This document shows positions 1 to 12,701 of a stretch of DNA of 32,941 nt, piece by piece. The position numbers and the translations under genes are program-made. The number at the start of each line of letters is the position of its first letter. Position 1 is the first letter of the stretch. Source of the stretch: a bacterium (GTDB lineage: Bacteria > Krumholzibacteriota > Krumholzibacteriia > LZORAL124-64-63). Location of the stretch: assembly GCA_014730255.1 (NCBI GenBank), contig WJIQ01000150.1:1-32941 (forward strand), written 5' to 3'. The notes below the pieces were generated by a model. That model did no database searches and was not told the DNA's origin. It saw only the letters and a program-made list of their open reading frames with translations.

Positions 1-3
1 CCG

Positions 4-29
4 GGCGACGGACGCTTGCATCCGTCGCC
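4..29. terminator. Hairpin at the left window edge
   Basis: A perfect 9-bp inverted repeat (GGCGACGGA at 4-12, TCCGTCGCC at 21-29) encloses an 8-nt loop. No T-run follows on either strand, so it is not a textbook intrinsic terminator. It could be the end signal of a gene lying left of the window. The rest of 1-129 shows no other gene. Confidence 0.35.
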
Positions 30-129
30 GGGGGCGACCATCCTCGGCCGACGACCCCGCCCGCCCGCGGACCATCGAGACCAGGACCGGCAGCGCCTGC
101 CCGGTCCGCCAGCACGCGTGGAGAACGAC

Positions 130-642
130 ATGCCCGAACCGACCCGCCATCCGATCCAGGACCTCTACCCGGACGACGTCGCGCACTGCTACGGTTGCGG
201 TCACCTCAACGAGCGAGGCCACCGGATCAAGAGCGACATCGAGGGGGACGAGACGGTCACCCGCTTCACACCGCAGCCGCATCACACCGCGATCCCCGGG
301 TACGTCTACGGCGGCCTCATCGCCTCGCTGATCGATTGCCACGGGACCGGTACGGCGGCCGCGTCCGGTGCGGCGCGCGCCGTCGCCGCCGATCCCGACG
401 GCGCCCCCCTGCTGGACGAGTCCGTGCTCGATGGTTCGGTCGCCATGCCGAGATACGTCACGGGCAAGCTCGAGGTCTCCTACCGCAGGCCGACCCCGCT
501 CGGTCCGGAGCTCGAGCTGCGAGGCCGGGTCCGGGAGCGCCGGGGGCGCAAGGTCGTCGTGGACATCACGCTGTCGGCCGAGGGGGTCGTGACGGCCGAG
601 GGCACGGTGGTGGCGGTGGAGATGCCCGAGTCGCTGGGCTGA
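130..642 (+). CDS. PaaI-type hotdog-fold thioesterase
   Basis: A 170-residue single-domain protein of the PaaI/YigI acyl-CoA thioesterase type, expected to be cytoplasmic. It opens with a Cys-x-x-Cys segment (CYGCGHLNERGHRIK). The hallmark hotdog helix follows (PGYVYGGLIASLIDCHGTGTA), and a strand typical of the fold, KLEVSYRRPTPLG, lies in the second half. Family members hydrolyse acyl-CoA or aryl-CoA thioesters, but the substrate cannot be read from the sequence. The frame is open from 16, but I chose ATG 130 because GGAGA lies just upstream and the conserved part starts soon after. It is 130 bp ahead of the glycosyltransferase pair on the same strand, with no obvious functional link. Confidence 0.85.
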   Translation: MPEPTRHPIQDLYPDDVAHCYGCGHLNERGHRIKSDIEGDETVTRFTPQPHHTAIPGYVYGGLIASLIDCHGTGTAAASGAARAVAADPDGAPLLDESVLDGSVAMPRYVTGKLEVSYRRPTPLGPELELRGRVRERRGRKVVVDITLSAEGVVTAEGTVVAVEMPESLG

Positions 643-774
643 GACCAGTCGGGCATGCCCACCGGACGGTAGCCGACGGTTGCCAGGATGGGGTCCAGGC
701 TGTTCCTTTGGCGGGTCGCCGCCCCGACCCGGTCGGCGACGGCGATGCCCGAGCGCGACGGCGAGAGGATGGCC

Positions 775-2019
775 GTGAGCCCCATCGACCCGCGACCCGC
801 AGCGACGGCGCCGTTGTCCGGACGACACGGCGCCGTGGTCGTCTACTCGTACTTCCCGGAGGACCCCCGGCCGCTGCGCGAGGCGCGGGCGCTCGTCCAG
901 GCGGGCATGACCCTCGACTACGTCTGCCTGACCCAGGACCCCGCCCTGCCGCGGCGCGAGCACGTGGACGGGATCGACGTGATCCGCATCCCGCTGCGAC
1001 GCCGCCGTCGCGGCAAGCTGACCTATCTCTGGCAGTACCTGGCCTTCCTGCTCGGCGCCGGCGCCGTGATCAGCCGGCGGGCCCTGCGCCGACCCTACGA
1101 CCTGGTCCACGTGCACAACATGCCCGACGTGCTGGTCTTCACCGCGCTCGTGGCCCGATGGCGGGGCGCGCGCGTTCTGCTGGATCTGCACGATCCGATG
1201 CCCGAGCTCATGGAGACCATCTTCGGGCTCGACCCCGATAGCCGGTTCGTCCGGTTCCTGCGCTGGTCCGAGCGCCTGAGCCTGCGCTTCGCCGACCACG
1301 CCATCACCGCCAACGAGGCCTTCCGGCGGCTCTTCGTCGCCCGCAGCTGCCCGGAACGGAAGATGTCCGTGGTCGTGAACACGCCCGAGGAGTCGGTCTT
1401 CGTGCCCGACCCGGGGGCGGTGGAGCTGGCGCGGCCGCCAGATCGGTTCGAGCTGATGTACCACGGGTCGCTGGTCGAGAGGCACGGCCTCTTGACCGCG
1501 CTGGAGGCCGTCGCCCGGCTCGTACCGACGATGCCCGAGCTGCGCTTCTCCATCTACGGCCACCCGACGCCCTTCGTCGAGACCATCGAGACCCGCATCG
1601 CCGAGCTCGGCCTCGGCGGTGTCGTCTCCTACAGGGGCGCGCGGGATCTGTCCGGCATCGCCGCCGCGGTCGCGGCCTGCGACCTCGGGCTGGTGCCGAA
1701 CGAGCGGACGTCGTTCACGGAGATCAACCTGCCCACGCGCCTGTTCGAGTACCTGGCCCTCGGCAAGCCGGTCATCGCCCCGGACACGCGGGGAATCCGG
1801 GATTACTTCGGCGACGAGGACATGGTTTACTTCCAGCCGGGAAAGGCCGAAGATCTCGCGCGGACGATCGTCTGGGTGAGGGAGCACCCTGACGAGGTCG
1901 CCGGGCGCGTCGCGTCCGGCCAGCGGGTCTATCAGGCGCATCGCTGGACCGACGAGCGGCGGATCTTACTCGGCGTGGTGGACGACCTCCTGTCCTCGCG
2001 GAGCGGGCATGAGCGCTGA
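775..2019 (+). CDS. GT4-family glycosyltransferase
   Basis: A GT-B fold glycosyltransferase, about 414 residues from the GTG at 775. That start has GAGAGG six bases ahead of it; in-frame ATGs at 688, 745 and 769 have weaker or badly spaced signals. The N-terminal half has the acceptor-side Rossmann pattern (VVVYSYFPEDPRPLREAR) and the segment DLVHVHNMPDVLVF. The C-terminal half carries LMYHGSLVERHGLLTALEAV and the nucleotide-sugar-binding region TEINLPTRLFEYLALGKP. This class transfers sugars from nucleotide-sugar donors onto growing glycans at the cytoplasmic side of the membrane. The gene overlaps the next glycosyltransferase by 11 bp, so the two are surely co-translated and probably act on the same polysaccharide or lipid-linked glycan. 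Donor and acceptor are unknown. Confidence 0.88.
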   Translation: MSPIDPRPAATAPLSGRHGAVVVYSYFPEDPRPLREARALVQAGMTLDYVCLTQDPALPRREHVDGIDVIRIPLRRRRRGKLTYLWQYLAFLLGAGAVISRRALRRPYDLVHVHNMPDVLVFTALVARWRGARVLLDLHDPMPELMETIFGLDPDSRFVRFLRWSERLSLRFADHAITANEAFRRLFVARSCPERKMSVVVNTPEESVFVPDPGAVELARPPDRFELMYHGSLVERHGLLTALEAVARLVPTMPELRFSIYGHPTPFVETIETRIAELGLGGVVSYRGARDLSGIAAAVAACDLGLVPNERTSFTEINLPTRLFEYLALGKPVIAPDTRGIRDYFGDEDMVYFQPGKAEDLARTIVWVREHPDEVAGRVASGQRVYQAHRWTDERRILLGVVDDLLSSRSGHER

Positions 2020-2890
2020 GCAGCCGACCTACGTGGTGATCTCGCCGGTGCGCAACGAGGCGGCGCACCTCGGAGAGCTGGCCGAATGCATGGCGCGGCA
2101 GACCGTGCGCGCGGCGCGCTGGATCGTGGTCGACGACGGGTCGAACGACGGCACGGCCGAGGTCCTGGCCGGCTTGGCCCGGGAGCACGACTGGCTGGAG
2201 GTCGTCGTGCGCGCCGATCGGGGATTCCGCAAGTCGGGCACCGGCGTGATGGAGGCCTTCGCCGAGGGGCTGGCCCGCCTGACGGACGTCGGCTGGGACT
2301 ACCTGGTCAAGCTGGACGGCGACGTGAGCTTCGCGGAGGATTACTTCGCGCGCTGCTTCGCTCACTTCGATGGGGATCCGGAGCTGGGCATCGCCGGCGG
2401 CAGCGTCTGCGTCCGGCGCAACGGCCAGCTGGTGCCCGAGTACACGACCGACCCGCCGTTCCACGTGCGGGGCGCGACCAAGATCTACCGCCGTGCGTGC
2501 TGGGAGGCGATCGGCGGTCTGATCGGTACGACCGGCTGGGACACCTGGGACGAGGTCAAGGCGAACCGGCTCGGCTGGCGGACCCGCACGCTGCAGGAAA
2601 TCCCGATCGCGCATCACCGTCACACCGGCGGGGCGGACGGCGATCTACGCAACCTCTTCAAGAACGGTCGGGCCAACCACATCTGCGGCTACCACCCGCT
2701 GTTCATGCTGGCCAAGATGGTGCGTCGACTCAAGAACCGACCGCTGGTGATCGGGGGCATCACGCTGTGGCTGGGGTACGCGACCGGCGCCTGGCGGCGC
2801 ATCCCGCGCGTCGACGATCCCGAGACCATCTCCTACCTGCGCGATCAGCAGATCCGGCGGCTGGCGGGGCGGTCGTCGCTGTGGGGTTGA
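2009..2890 (+). CDS. GT2-family (GT-A) glycosyltransferase
   Basis: A 293-residue GT-A fold transferase. It shows the N-terminal nucleotide-binding strand YVVISPVRNEAAHL, the DDGSNDGT motif at about residues 42-49, and the metal-binding D-x-D as KLDGDVSF (DGD near 103-105). A later WDEVKANRLGWRTRTL segment fits the acceptor-side D/E-D region of the family. No membrane span is evident, so it probably works at the inner face of the cytoplasmic membrane. Its ATG lies inside the end of the upstream GT4 gene, an overlap typical of translational coupling. The next gene (purK) converges on it from 2926 with no strong hairpin between them. The exact sugar is not predictable. Confidence 0.88.
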   Translation: MSAEQPTYVVISPVRNEAAHLGELAECMARQTVRAARWIVVDDGSNDGTAEVLAGLAREHDWLEVVVRADRGFRKSGTGVMEAFAEGLARLTDVGWDYLVKLDGDVSFAEDYFARCFAHFDGDPELGIAGGSVCVRRNGQLVPEYTTDPPFHVRGATKIYRRACWEAIGGLIGTTGWDTWDEVKANRLGWRTRTLQEIPIAHHRHTGGADGDLRNLFKNGRANHICGYHPLFMLAKMVRRLKNRPLVIGGITLWLGYATGAWRRIPRVDDPETISYLRDQQIRRLAGRSSLWG

Positions 2891-2925
2891 GGGGGCGAGG
2901 TTCCTCCGTGATGACCGCTGGCCGC

Positions 2926-4065
2926 TCAATCCCGCCGCAACGCCTCCCGCGCCGCGGCTGCGGTCTGGGCTGCAGCGCCGCCGCACGTCCCGAGCGCCGT
3001 CAGATGGCCCATCTTGCGGCCGGGCCGCGCCTCGGCCTTGCCGTAGAGATGCAGCTTGATGCCGGGCAGCGCGCAGGCGGACGCCCAGTCCGGCTCGCCG
3101 TCCTGCCAGAGATCGCCCAGCAGGTTGGCCATCGCCGCCGGTGAGATGGCGACCGCCGAGCCCAGCGGCAGGCCGCAGACCGCGCGCACCTGCTGCTCGA
3201 ACTGGCTACAGGTGTGCGCGTCGATGGTCAGATGCCCGGAATTGTGCGGCCGCGGGGCGACCTCGTTGACCAGCAGCTCGCCGTCACCGAGCAGGAACAT
3301 TTCCACGCACAGGACGCCGACCACGTCCCAGGCCGCGAGCAGGGTCCGCGTGATGTCGACCGCCCGGTCGCGCACCTGCGGGGGCAGGTCGGCGGGGCAG
3401 ACCGAGAGGTCGAGGATGTGGTCGGCGTGGTGATTGGCGATGGGCTCGTAGATGGCCATGCCGCCGTCGAGTCCGCGTGCGCCGACCACGGAGATCTCGC
3501 GCTCGAACGCCGCGACGGCCTCGACCACGACCGGCGGCTCGCCGAGCTCCTTCCAGGCCGCGGCGGCCTGCTCGGCGCGGTCGACGCGCCGCTGCCCCTT
3601 GCCGTCGTAGCCCCAGGCGATGGTCTTCAGGATGGCCGGGGTGCCGACCTCCGTGATGGCGGTCTCGAGCTGCGCGGCGGTCTCGGCGCAGGCGAACCGG
3701 ACCGTCGGCACGCCGGCCGCCCGGAGCGCCTCCTTCTCGCGACGGCGCTGCTGCGTGGTGTGCAGCAGCGAGCCGGCCGGCCGGACCGGGGCCATCTCGG
3801 CGGCGGCCGCCGCCGTCGCCGCCGGCACGTTCTCGAACTCGAAGGTCACCACGGCGACCTCGCGCGCGAACGCCCGGACGGCGTCGAGGTCCTCGTACGG
3901 GGCGCGGACCTCGCGAAAGGCGATCTGGCCGGCCGGGGTGTCATCGTCGGGCGCGAAGACGGTCACGCGGTAGCCCATGCGCCGGGCGACCATGGTGAAC
4001 ATGCGGCCGAGCTGGCCGCCGCCGAGGACGCCCAGCGTCGCGCCGGGCAGGATCGGGTCGCTCAT
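2926..4065 (-). CDS. purK: 5-(carboxyamino)imidazole ribonucleotide synthase PurK
   Basis: A 379-residue ATP-grasp enzyme that converts AIR, bicarbonate and ATP to N5-CAIR in purine biosynthesis. Visible landmarks are the start [20 protein letters not shown], the acidic segment TFEFENVP, the ATP-grasp glycine loop GYDGKGQ, and the C-terminal metal/ATP site [20 protein letters not shown] followed by HNSGH. The start is the ATG at 4065, which overlaps the end of purE as ATGA (4062-4065), so the pair forms a coupled purEK unit. Length and all key motifs are normal for the family. Confidence 0.96.
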   Translation of the reverse strand: MSDPILPGATLGVLGGGQLGRMFTMVARRMGYRVTVFAPDDDTPAGQIAFREVRAPYEDLDAVRAFAREVAVVTFEFENVPAATAAAAAEMAPVRPAGSLLHTTQQRRREKEALRAAGVPTVRFACAETAAQLETAITEVGTPAILKTIAWGYDGKGQRRVDRAEQAAAAWKELGEPPVVVEAVAAFEREISVVGARGLDGGMAIYEPIANHHADHILDLSVCPADLPPQVRDRAVDITRTLLAAWDVVGVLCVEMFLLGDGELLVNEVAPRPHNSGHLTIDAHTCSQFEQQVRAVCGLPLGSAVAISPAAMANLLGDLWQDGEPDWASACALPGIKLHLYGKAEARPGRKMGHLTALGTCGGAAAQTAAAAREALRRD

Positions 4066-4559
4066 GTCAGCTCCGACGCGCGCACCTTCGCGGACTGCGC
4101 CTCGCGGAAGTCTTGCAGGCGGGAGCGGAGCTCCGCGTCGCCGGTGCCCAGCATGCCGACGGCGAGCAGGGCGGCGTTCTTCGCACCCGCCTCGCCGATG
4201 GCGAGCGTGCCGACGGGCACGCCCGCGGGCATCTGTACGATCGACAGCAGCGAGTCGACGCCGCGCAGGACTCGGCTCTCGATGGGCACGCCGAGGACCG
4301 GAACGGTGGTCTGGGCGGCGACCATTCCCGGCAGGTGCGCGGCCCCGCCGGCGCCGGCGATGATCACGCGCAGGCCACGCGACTCGGCGGTCTGCGCGTA
4401 CTCGCGCATCACCTCGGGCGTGCGGTGGGCGGACACGACCCGCGACTCGTGCGGGACGTCGAACTCGGCGAGCACGTCGGCGGCGTGCTTCAGCGTGGGC
4501 CAGTCCGAGGTGCTGCCCATGATGATACCGACGAGGGGGGAATCGGTGGTGGTGGCCAT
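4062..4559 (-). CDS. purE: N5-carboxyaminoimidazole ribonucleotide mutase PurE (class I)
   Basis: A 165-residue class I PurE that moves the carboxyl group of N5-CAIR to give CAIR, directly downstream of PurK in the pathway. The motifs are canonical: [21 protein letters not shown] with the catalytic His, [17 protein letters not shown], and [13 protein letters not shown] followed by GAKNAALLA. The frame is open up to 4613, but ATG 4559 is preferred because AAGGAG lies 11 bases before it and the conserved region begins soon after. It is first in the purE-purK pair. Pairing with PurK supports the bacterial N5-CAIR route rather than the class II route. Confidence 0.96.
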   Translation of the reverse strand: MATTTDSPLVGIIMGSTSDWPTLKHAADVLAEFDVPHESRVVSAHRTPEVMREYAQTAESRGLRVIIAGAGGAAHLPGMVAAQTTVPVLGVPIESRVLRGVDSLLSIVQMPAGVPVGTLAIGEAGAKNAALLAVGMLGTGDAELRSRLQDFREAQSAKVRASELT

Positions 4560-4612
4560 CGGTCGCAGGACTCCTTGTTCGGGACACGGCGAATCCGGCA
4601 GACAAGGAAACA

Positions 4613-4642
4613 ACGCCGCCGCGTGTTGGCACGCGGCGGCGT
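4613..4642 (-). terminator. Intrinsic terminator after the beta-propeller gene
   Basis: A perfect 13-bp stem (ACGCCGCCGCGTG / CACGCGGCGGCGT) with a TTGG loop lies 21 bp past the stop at 4663. On the minus strand it is followed by TGTTTCCTTGTC, a modest T-rich tail. It separates the propeller gene from purE. Confidence 0.7.
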
Positions 4643-4662
4643 CCTCCGGTGGCGTCTGCGGG

Positions 4663-7302
4663 TCAGCGCACGCGGGCGATCTTGCGGGTCATGCGCCAGT
4701 CGCCGACCCGTAGCTCGATCAGATACGTCCCGGCCGGAAGCAGGCGACCACGATCGTCGCGGCCATCCCAGTGCAGCCGACTCAGCCCCGCCGGGAACCT
4801 GGCCTGCGTCAACCGCGCGATCCGACGACCGGCGAGGTCATAGACCGAGACCGTCGCCTCGGCCTCGTGAACGAGCCGGAAGGCGATCTGCGCGTTCGCG
4901 CCGCCGGGGTTCGGTCCCGGGGCGAGCAGGAATCCGGGGCCGGCCGTCGTGTCGACCGTCCGCGGCGTCGACGTCACGTCGGCGCCGTACACGACGACGT
5001 GGTCGGGGCCCGGCATGACCACGGCGGCCGCCTCGCGGCCATCGTCGAGGGCGAAGAACGACGGTGCGGCTGGTAGCTCGCTGGCGGTGCCGCCGACGTG
5101 GAAGTGCGCCACGCCGTCTCCGTCGGCCGCGGTCAACGCGTAGGGGCGCCCGCTCGCGTCGAAGTCGGCCTGGATGAGGTTGCCGAAGTCGCCATAGTTC
5201 TCCACGCCCACGAGCGCGCCGGTGCGCGGGTCGCGCAGCTGCAGGACGTTGGTGTAGTAGTGGGCGACGCCCATCAGGTCGTTGAACGGATCGTAGGCCA
5301 GGCGGATCGGGCCGTCGCTGGTCGGTACGGTCGTCTCGACGGTCGAGGCCGCCCCGGCCAGTCGCAGGATCGAGATCGAGTCGCCGAACCAGTTGGTCAC
5401 CGTGGCGTACTCGCCGGTGTCGTCGAAGGCGATCTGCAGCGGGAAGTCGCCGACCGTGAGCGATGCGACGATGGTGTTCGTGGCCGTGTCGATCACCTTG
5501 ATCTGGTCGTCGAACGACGCGGCGACCAGGCAGTGCGCGCCGTCGGGACTGACGGCCACTGCGCTGGAGATGCCGTACGCGGCGTAGGAGACGCCGATGA
5601 TGCCGCAGGGCAGCTCGGCCACCTCGCTGCTGTCCGCCCCGTCCAGCTCGATCACGGAGACGGTGTTGCCCTGGATGTTGCCGACATAGGCATGGCTGCC
5701 GTCCGGCGCGATCGCGACCACGCCGGGCCGCTGGCCGGTCGGCACCACGGCGGCCACCTCGCCGAGCTCCAGGTCGATCACCGAGACCGAGCCGGCGTCC
5801 ATGCCGCAGGCCACCGCCCAGCGCGAGTCCGGGGTGATGGCGACGTTCTGCGTGCGGGCGCCCGTGGGCAGGATCGCCGACACCTGACCGGTCGCGAGGT
5901 CGACCAGGGAGACGTTGCCCGAGAGCACGTTGGCGACCACGGCGATGCTCCCGTCCGGGGTGATGGCCACGCGCCGCGGCGCGTCGCCCTCGGGGGGCAG
6001 GCCGCTGACGCAGTCGCCCAGCCACTGCGGGCTCGCGGGCGTGGCGTAGTCGTAGAAATTCAGGGCCTCGCTGCGCAGTGGGTCGACCGCCACGGCCGTC
6101 GCGCCGACCGGCGAGACGGCGCCCACGCTGGTGCTGATGCCCTGCCACTGGCCGGTCAGCTGCTCGCGGTCGAAATCGAGCACCGAGAAGCGGTACTGCA
6201 TGCCGATGGCGTACGCGTGGTCGGGCGAGACGCCGATGGCGAACGGCGTGTAGGTGCCGGTCAGGACGCGGAAGCTGCCGGCGGTGAAGTTCACGAAGGC
6301 GCTGCTGTTGTTGTTCACGCCCAGGAAAGCCTTGGTGCCGTCCTGGTTCACGGCCACCTGATGGGTCGACAGGCCGTATCCGGTCACCGCGACCGAGCCG
6401 TCGAGCGCCGGACCGGCGAGGTCGATCCGGTAGGCCGTCGCGGGGTCGGTGGCGCTCAGGGCGACCAGCGTCGAGCCGTCGCCCGAGAGTCCGACCGTCG
6501 TGCAGTCGGGTATGCCGCCGACGGTGTGGGCGAGCGCCCCGGTGCCGGCGTCGAAGAAGCGGACGGCCTGGCCACGGTCGCCGGCCACGACGTGCTGGCC
6601 GTCGGGGGTGACCTCGAAGCCGGTGAAGCGCACGCCGTTGCGCCCGTTCTCCGAGCCCCAGGAGAAGCTCAGCAGCGAGATGGGAAAGCCCGTGATCTGG
6701 CCGACCGGCGCGAGGGTCTCCAGGTCGATGATCTCACAGACGTCGGGGATGTCGCAGGCCACGTAGGCGCGCGTCTGGTCGGGGTTCAGGCGTACGACCC
6801 AGGGCTGCTCGGCGGTCGGGATCACGGCGGCGACGGAGAAGTCGGCCAGGTCGATGATCCAGGCCTCGTCGCTGAACGCGCAGGCTACGACGGCGTACTG
6901 GTCGCCGACCGCGACGCCCGCCGGATAGCTGCCGACGTCGACGTTGGCCACGACGGTGCGCGTCGTGACGTCGAAGACGGTCACGTTGTCGGTCGCCCGG
7001 TTGGCCATCAGGACGGTCTGACCGTCGGGCGTGAAGACGGGCCAGGCGAGGTAATCGCCCTCCGGGGCGACGCCCGGATCGAGGTCGTTGCCCGCGCCTC
7101 GAGGCGGGCGGACCATCGCCTCGGTCAGATGGTCACGCGTCGGCGCGACGGTCGGTCGAGGCGCTCCGTCCGGGTCGACGAGGTCGGCGACCCGCGCGTC
7201 GAGATCGGCCGTCGCCGGGGTGGCGACGATCGCAGCGAGCAGGATGAGCACGGGAGCGGCGTGGCGGCGGATTCCGGCGAGAAGGCGGTACCGACGTTGC
7301 AT
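4663..7302 (-). CDS. Exported YncE/YVTN-type beta-propeller with FlgD-like C-terminal domain
   Basis: An 879-residue secreted protein. A signal peptide ([20 protein letters not shown]..., Ala-rich end at about 32) is followed by roughly 700 residues of repeated propeller blades with the YncE/YVTN pattern: [56 protein letters not shown]. The last 85 or so residues are a FlgD-like Ig/T9SS-type sorting domain ([42 protein letters not shown]). Such propellers are usually surface binding proteins; the ligand is unknown. The frame is open further upstream, but ATG 7302 is chosen because GGAGG lies 8 bases ahead and the signal peptide starts there. The sorting-domain start reads PNPGGAN rather than PNPFNP. 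It is transcribed divergently from the POT transporter. Confidence 0.88.
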   Translation of the reverse strand: MQRRYRLLAGIRRHAAPVLILLAAIVATPATADLDARVADLVDPDGAPRPTVAPTRDHLTEAMVRPPRGAGNDLDPGVAPEGDYLAWPVFTPDGQTVLMANRATDNVTVFDVTTRTVVANVDVGSYPAGVAVGDQYAVVACAFSDEAWIIDLADFSVAAVIPTAEQPWVVRLNPDQTRAYVACDIPDVCEIIDLETLAPVGQITGFPISLLSFSWGSENGRNGVRFTGFEVTPDGQHVVAGDRGQAVRFFDAGTGALAHTVGGIPDCTTVGLSGDGSTLVALSATDPATAYRIDLAGPALDGSVAVTGYGLSTHQVAVNQDGTKAFLGVNNNSSAFVNFTAGSFRVLTGTYTPFAIGVSPDHAYAIGMQYRFSVLDFDREQLTGQWQGISTSVGAVSPVGATAVAVDPLRSEALNFYDYATPASPQWLGDCVSGLPPEGDAPRRVAITPDGSIAVVANVLSGNVSLVDLATGQVSAILPTGARTQNVAITPDSRWAVACGMDAGSVSVIDLELGEVAAVVPTGQRPGVVAIAPDGSHAYVGNIQGNTVSVIELDGADSSEVAELPCGIIGVSYAAYGISSAVAVSPDGAHCLVAASFDDQIKVIDTATNTIVASLTVGDFPLQIAFDDTGEYATVTNWFGDSISILRLAGAASTVETTVPTSDGPIRLAYDPFNDLMGVAHYYTNVLQLRDPRTGALVGVENYGDFGNLIQADFDASGRPYALTAADGDGVAHFHVGGTASELPAAPSFFALDDGREAAAVVMPGPDHVVVYGADVTSTPRTVDTTAGPGFLLAPGPNPGGANAQIAFRLVHEAEATVSVYDLAGRRIARLTQARFPAGLSRLHWDGRDDRGRLLPAGTYLIELRVGDWRMTRKIARVR

Positions 7303-7341
7303 GGGGAGGACCTCCGGCAGGGGTGTCGAGCGTCGGACGCG

Positions 7342-7350
7342 ATCATAGCA
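7342..7350 (-). promoter_or_regulatory. Extended -10 promoter of the beta-propeller gene
   Basis: On the minus strand the sequence reads TGC-TATGAT, an extended -10 (TGn plus 5 of 6 matches to TATAAT) about 40 bp before ATG 7302. There is no good -35, as usual for extended -10 promoters. It is the only AT-rich patch in the 160-bp divergent region. Confidence 0.5.
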
Positions 7351-7462
7351 CAGACGATCGGCGGATTGGAGCCGCCGCGCGGGTGCGGCCCCGCCGGACT
7401 CCCAGTATGTTGGTCGGATTCGTGCGTCGTCACCCCATCGGCCAGCCAGGAGTACCCATCCC

Positions 7463-8833
<1,371 letters not shown>

Positions 8834-8865
8834 GACGGCCAGCGGTGATCCCGGCAGGCCACCGA

Positions 8866-10263
8866 TCAGCGGACCAGCATCAGGGACCGCGTTCCGGCCC
8901 GCGACCCGGCCCGGACGCGGGCGAGGTAGGATCCGGACGGCACCGCGTGCCCACGGTCGTCGCGGCCGTCCCAGGAGACGACGGCGACCCCGGCCGGGCG
9001 TGGTCCGCGCGTCAGCCGACGCACCAGCCGTCCGCGCGCGTCGTGGATCCGGATCTCCAGCGGTCCGGGGGTCGTCACGCTCACGCGCAGCGTGGTGCGC
9101 GGATTGAACGGGTTGGGGGCCGCCGAGACGTCCAGCGCGGCGTCCAGCGACGGGACGGCCGTGCCGGTCTCGCGCTCGTGCTCCACCCGCAGGATGTTGA
9201 ACTCCGCCGGGGCGAGCATCGCGAAGCCGACGAGGATGACCGTGCGTCCGGCGTCGAGATCGTCGGCCGTGTGCGTGCTGGCGTCGCACCTGACGAAGAA
9301 CGCCTCGTCGGGCTGCGCCCCGACGAACCAGCCCGCGAGCCACAGCCCGTACAGGAAGTCGGCGACCGCGACCTCGAGCTGCTGCCAGAGCGCCGGATCA
9401 TTGGGCTCGAGGACCGCCCACTCCGTCCCGTCGTGGATCGACTCCTCCAGGAACATCGCGGTCCGCCGCACCGTCACGTACCGCCACTCCGGGTCGCTGC
9501 TCAGGGTCCGAGCCCCCCAGACCCGGATGCCCTGCGGTCCGAAGTCGCGGATCGGGTTGATGCCCAGCCCGTTGAGTTGGTCCGCCTCGTCCGTGGTCAG
9601 CGGATCGGTGACCCCGGTCGCGGTCGCGACCACGCCGATCGGTGAGGCGTCCGCGCGGCTGGCGGCATACAGGCCGGCCACGAAGCCACTCGGGGGCAGC
9701 TCGCGCTCCTGGCCATCGGGCGCGGCCACGATCCACGGGTAGTACAGCGCGGCGTGACCTCCGGTGGCCACCAGCGCAGCGCGCTGGGCCTGCACGGCGA
9801 CGACGTCGTCGCGCGCGGCCGGGTCGAGGATGCCGATCCGGTCGCCGTGCGCCTCGCAGTGTGCGATCACCGCGGTCTGCACGGCGAGGTCGGTCACGCC
9901 GGGGATGGCGACGATCGCCACCGCGTCGACCGTGCCGAGGGCGCCGAGGCCCTCGCTGCCGGTCAGTTCGAGGGGATCGGCGCCCGGCGCCCGCACGACC
10001 CGGAGCGACTGGCCGCCGCCGAGGAAGAAGGCCGCCACCGCCGGTCCGAGATACGGGTGCTCGAGAGATCCGGTGAGGCCAAAGATGCTCACGAACTCCT
10101 CGTAGCTGGTCACCGGGACCGGTTGCCCGACCGGTCCCTGGGCGGCCATCCCGACGAAGCCGGCGACGTCGGTGGACACGCCGTCGAAGGCCGCGGCGGA
10201 GGTCGCGAGCAGGATGACCGCGCAGGGAGCGAGGGCGACCAGGACGGAGCGACGAGGCAGCAC
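8866..10263 (-). CDS. Exported contractile tail-sheath protein fused to a FlgD-like C-terminal domain
   Basis: A 465-residue protein with three parts. Residues 1-25 are a signal peptide (MLPRRSVLVALAPCAVILLA then TSAAA). Residues about 27-363 are a contractile phage/eCIS tail-sheath core. It starts at FDGVSTDVAGFVGMAAQGPV, continues with TSYEEFVSIFG and AAFFLGGGQSLRVVRA, then ILDPAA, YYPWIVAAPDG, PPSGFVAGLYA, GINPIRDFGPQGIRVWGART, SSDPEWRYVTVRR, FLEESIHDGTEWAVLEPNDP, EAFFVRCDASTHT and APAEFNILRV. Residues about 378-465 are a FlgD-like sorting domain ([35 protein letters not shown]). The GTG start has GGGAGG 5 bases ahead. Normal sheaths are cytoplasmic, lack a signal peptide and have an extra N-terminal strand (PGVYVEE type) before GVST; here that arm is absent. 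No other tail gene is nearby. The fold assignment is firm, while an extracellular role is inference. Confidence 0.9.
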   Translation of the reverse strand: MLPRRSVLVALAPCAVILLATSAAAFDGVSTDVAGFVGMAAQGPVGQPVPVTSYEEFVSIFGLTGSLEHPYLGPAVAAFFLGGGQSLRVVRAPGADPLELTGSEGLGALGTVDAVAIVAIPGVTDLAVQTAVIAHCEAHGDRIGILDPAARDDVVAVQAQRAALVATGGHAALYYPWIVAAPDGQERELPPSGFVAGLYAASRADASPIGVVATATGVTDPLTTDEADQLNGLGINPIRDFGPQGIRVWGARTLSSDPEWRYVTVRRTAMFLEESIHDGTEWAVLEPNDPALWQQLEVAVADFLYGLWLAGWFVGAQPDEAFFVRCDASTHTADDLDAGRTVILVGFAMLAPAEFNILRVEHERETGTAVPSLDAALDVSAAPNPFNPRTTLRVSVTTPGPLEIRIHDARGRLVRRLTRGPRPAGVAVVSWDGRDDRGHAVPSGSYLARVRAGSRAGTRSLMLVR

Positions 10264-10299
10264 GAGGACCTCCCGGGACGTTCACGGAACTCGTTGAAT

Positions 10300-10308
10300 A
10301 TTCTACCA
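10300..10308 (-). promoter_or_regulatory. Extended -10 promoter of the exported sheath gene
   Basis: On the minus strand TGG-TAGAAT is an extended -10 about 37 bp before the GTG start at 10263. It overlaps the 8-bp palindrome GAATATTC (10296-10303). No good -35 is visible. The region between the sheath gene and the divergent sensor kinase is only 149 bp, so regulators bound here could affect both. Confidence 0.5.
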
Positions 10309-10412
10309 CATCGCGAGGTCGGCGCGGGCGGCGACATTCCTCAAGTCCCGTCGCTCGCCTGCCGAAGACGACCATGGAAGCCGTATGTCTTTACCGCGAG
10401 GACCTCATCGTC

Positions 10413-12557
<2,145 letters not shown>

Positions 12558-12584
12558 CCGAGCGTCGCCGCCAGAGAACAATAT

Positions 12585-12660
12585 GCGGTAACAGTGTTGT
12601 GATTACGGCGATATGTCGGCCATAGAGTCAATGTGGCTAATTTAAACTGGACATCGCGCT
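12585..12660. promoter_or_regulatory. AT-rich island upstream of the Lrp/AsnC-met-thr cluster
   Basis: This stretch between the kinase and the Lrp/AsnC gene is strikingly AT-rich for the window (ATATGCGGTAA, GTTGTGATTACGG, GGCTAATTTAAACTGG). It is the natural place for the operon promoter and for binding by an autoregulating Lrp-type protein. No clear -35/-10 pair or Lrp box can be fixed by eye. Confidence 0.45.
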
Positions 12661-12701
12661 GATATCCTGGCACCATGGGTCTCCCGACCTGGAGGAGACG
12701 C

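Noticed and set aside
715-740. Inverted repeat GTCGCCG / CGGCGAC upstream of the GT4 gene
   Set aside because: A 7-bp stem with a 12-nt loop in such GC-rich DNA is expected by chance, and it has no T-run or clear position relative to a start.
10210-10227. Lipoprotein signal in the sheath protein (LAPC)
   Set aside because: A Pro just before the Cys does not fit a lipobox, and the hydrophobic stretch continues past it to an AAA cleavage site.
8866-10263. Part of a complete eCIS, T6SS or prophage tail locus
   Set aside because: Neighbours are a peptide transporter and a sensor kinase. No tube, baseplate, spike, tape-measure or ATPase gene is found within the window, and the protein has a signal peptide.
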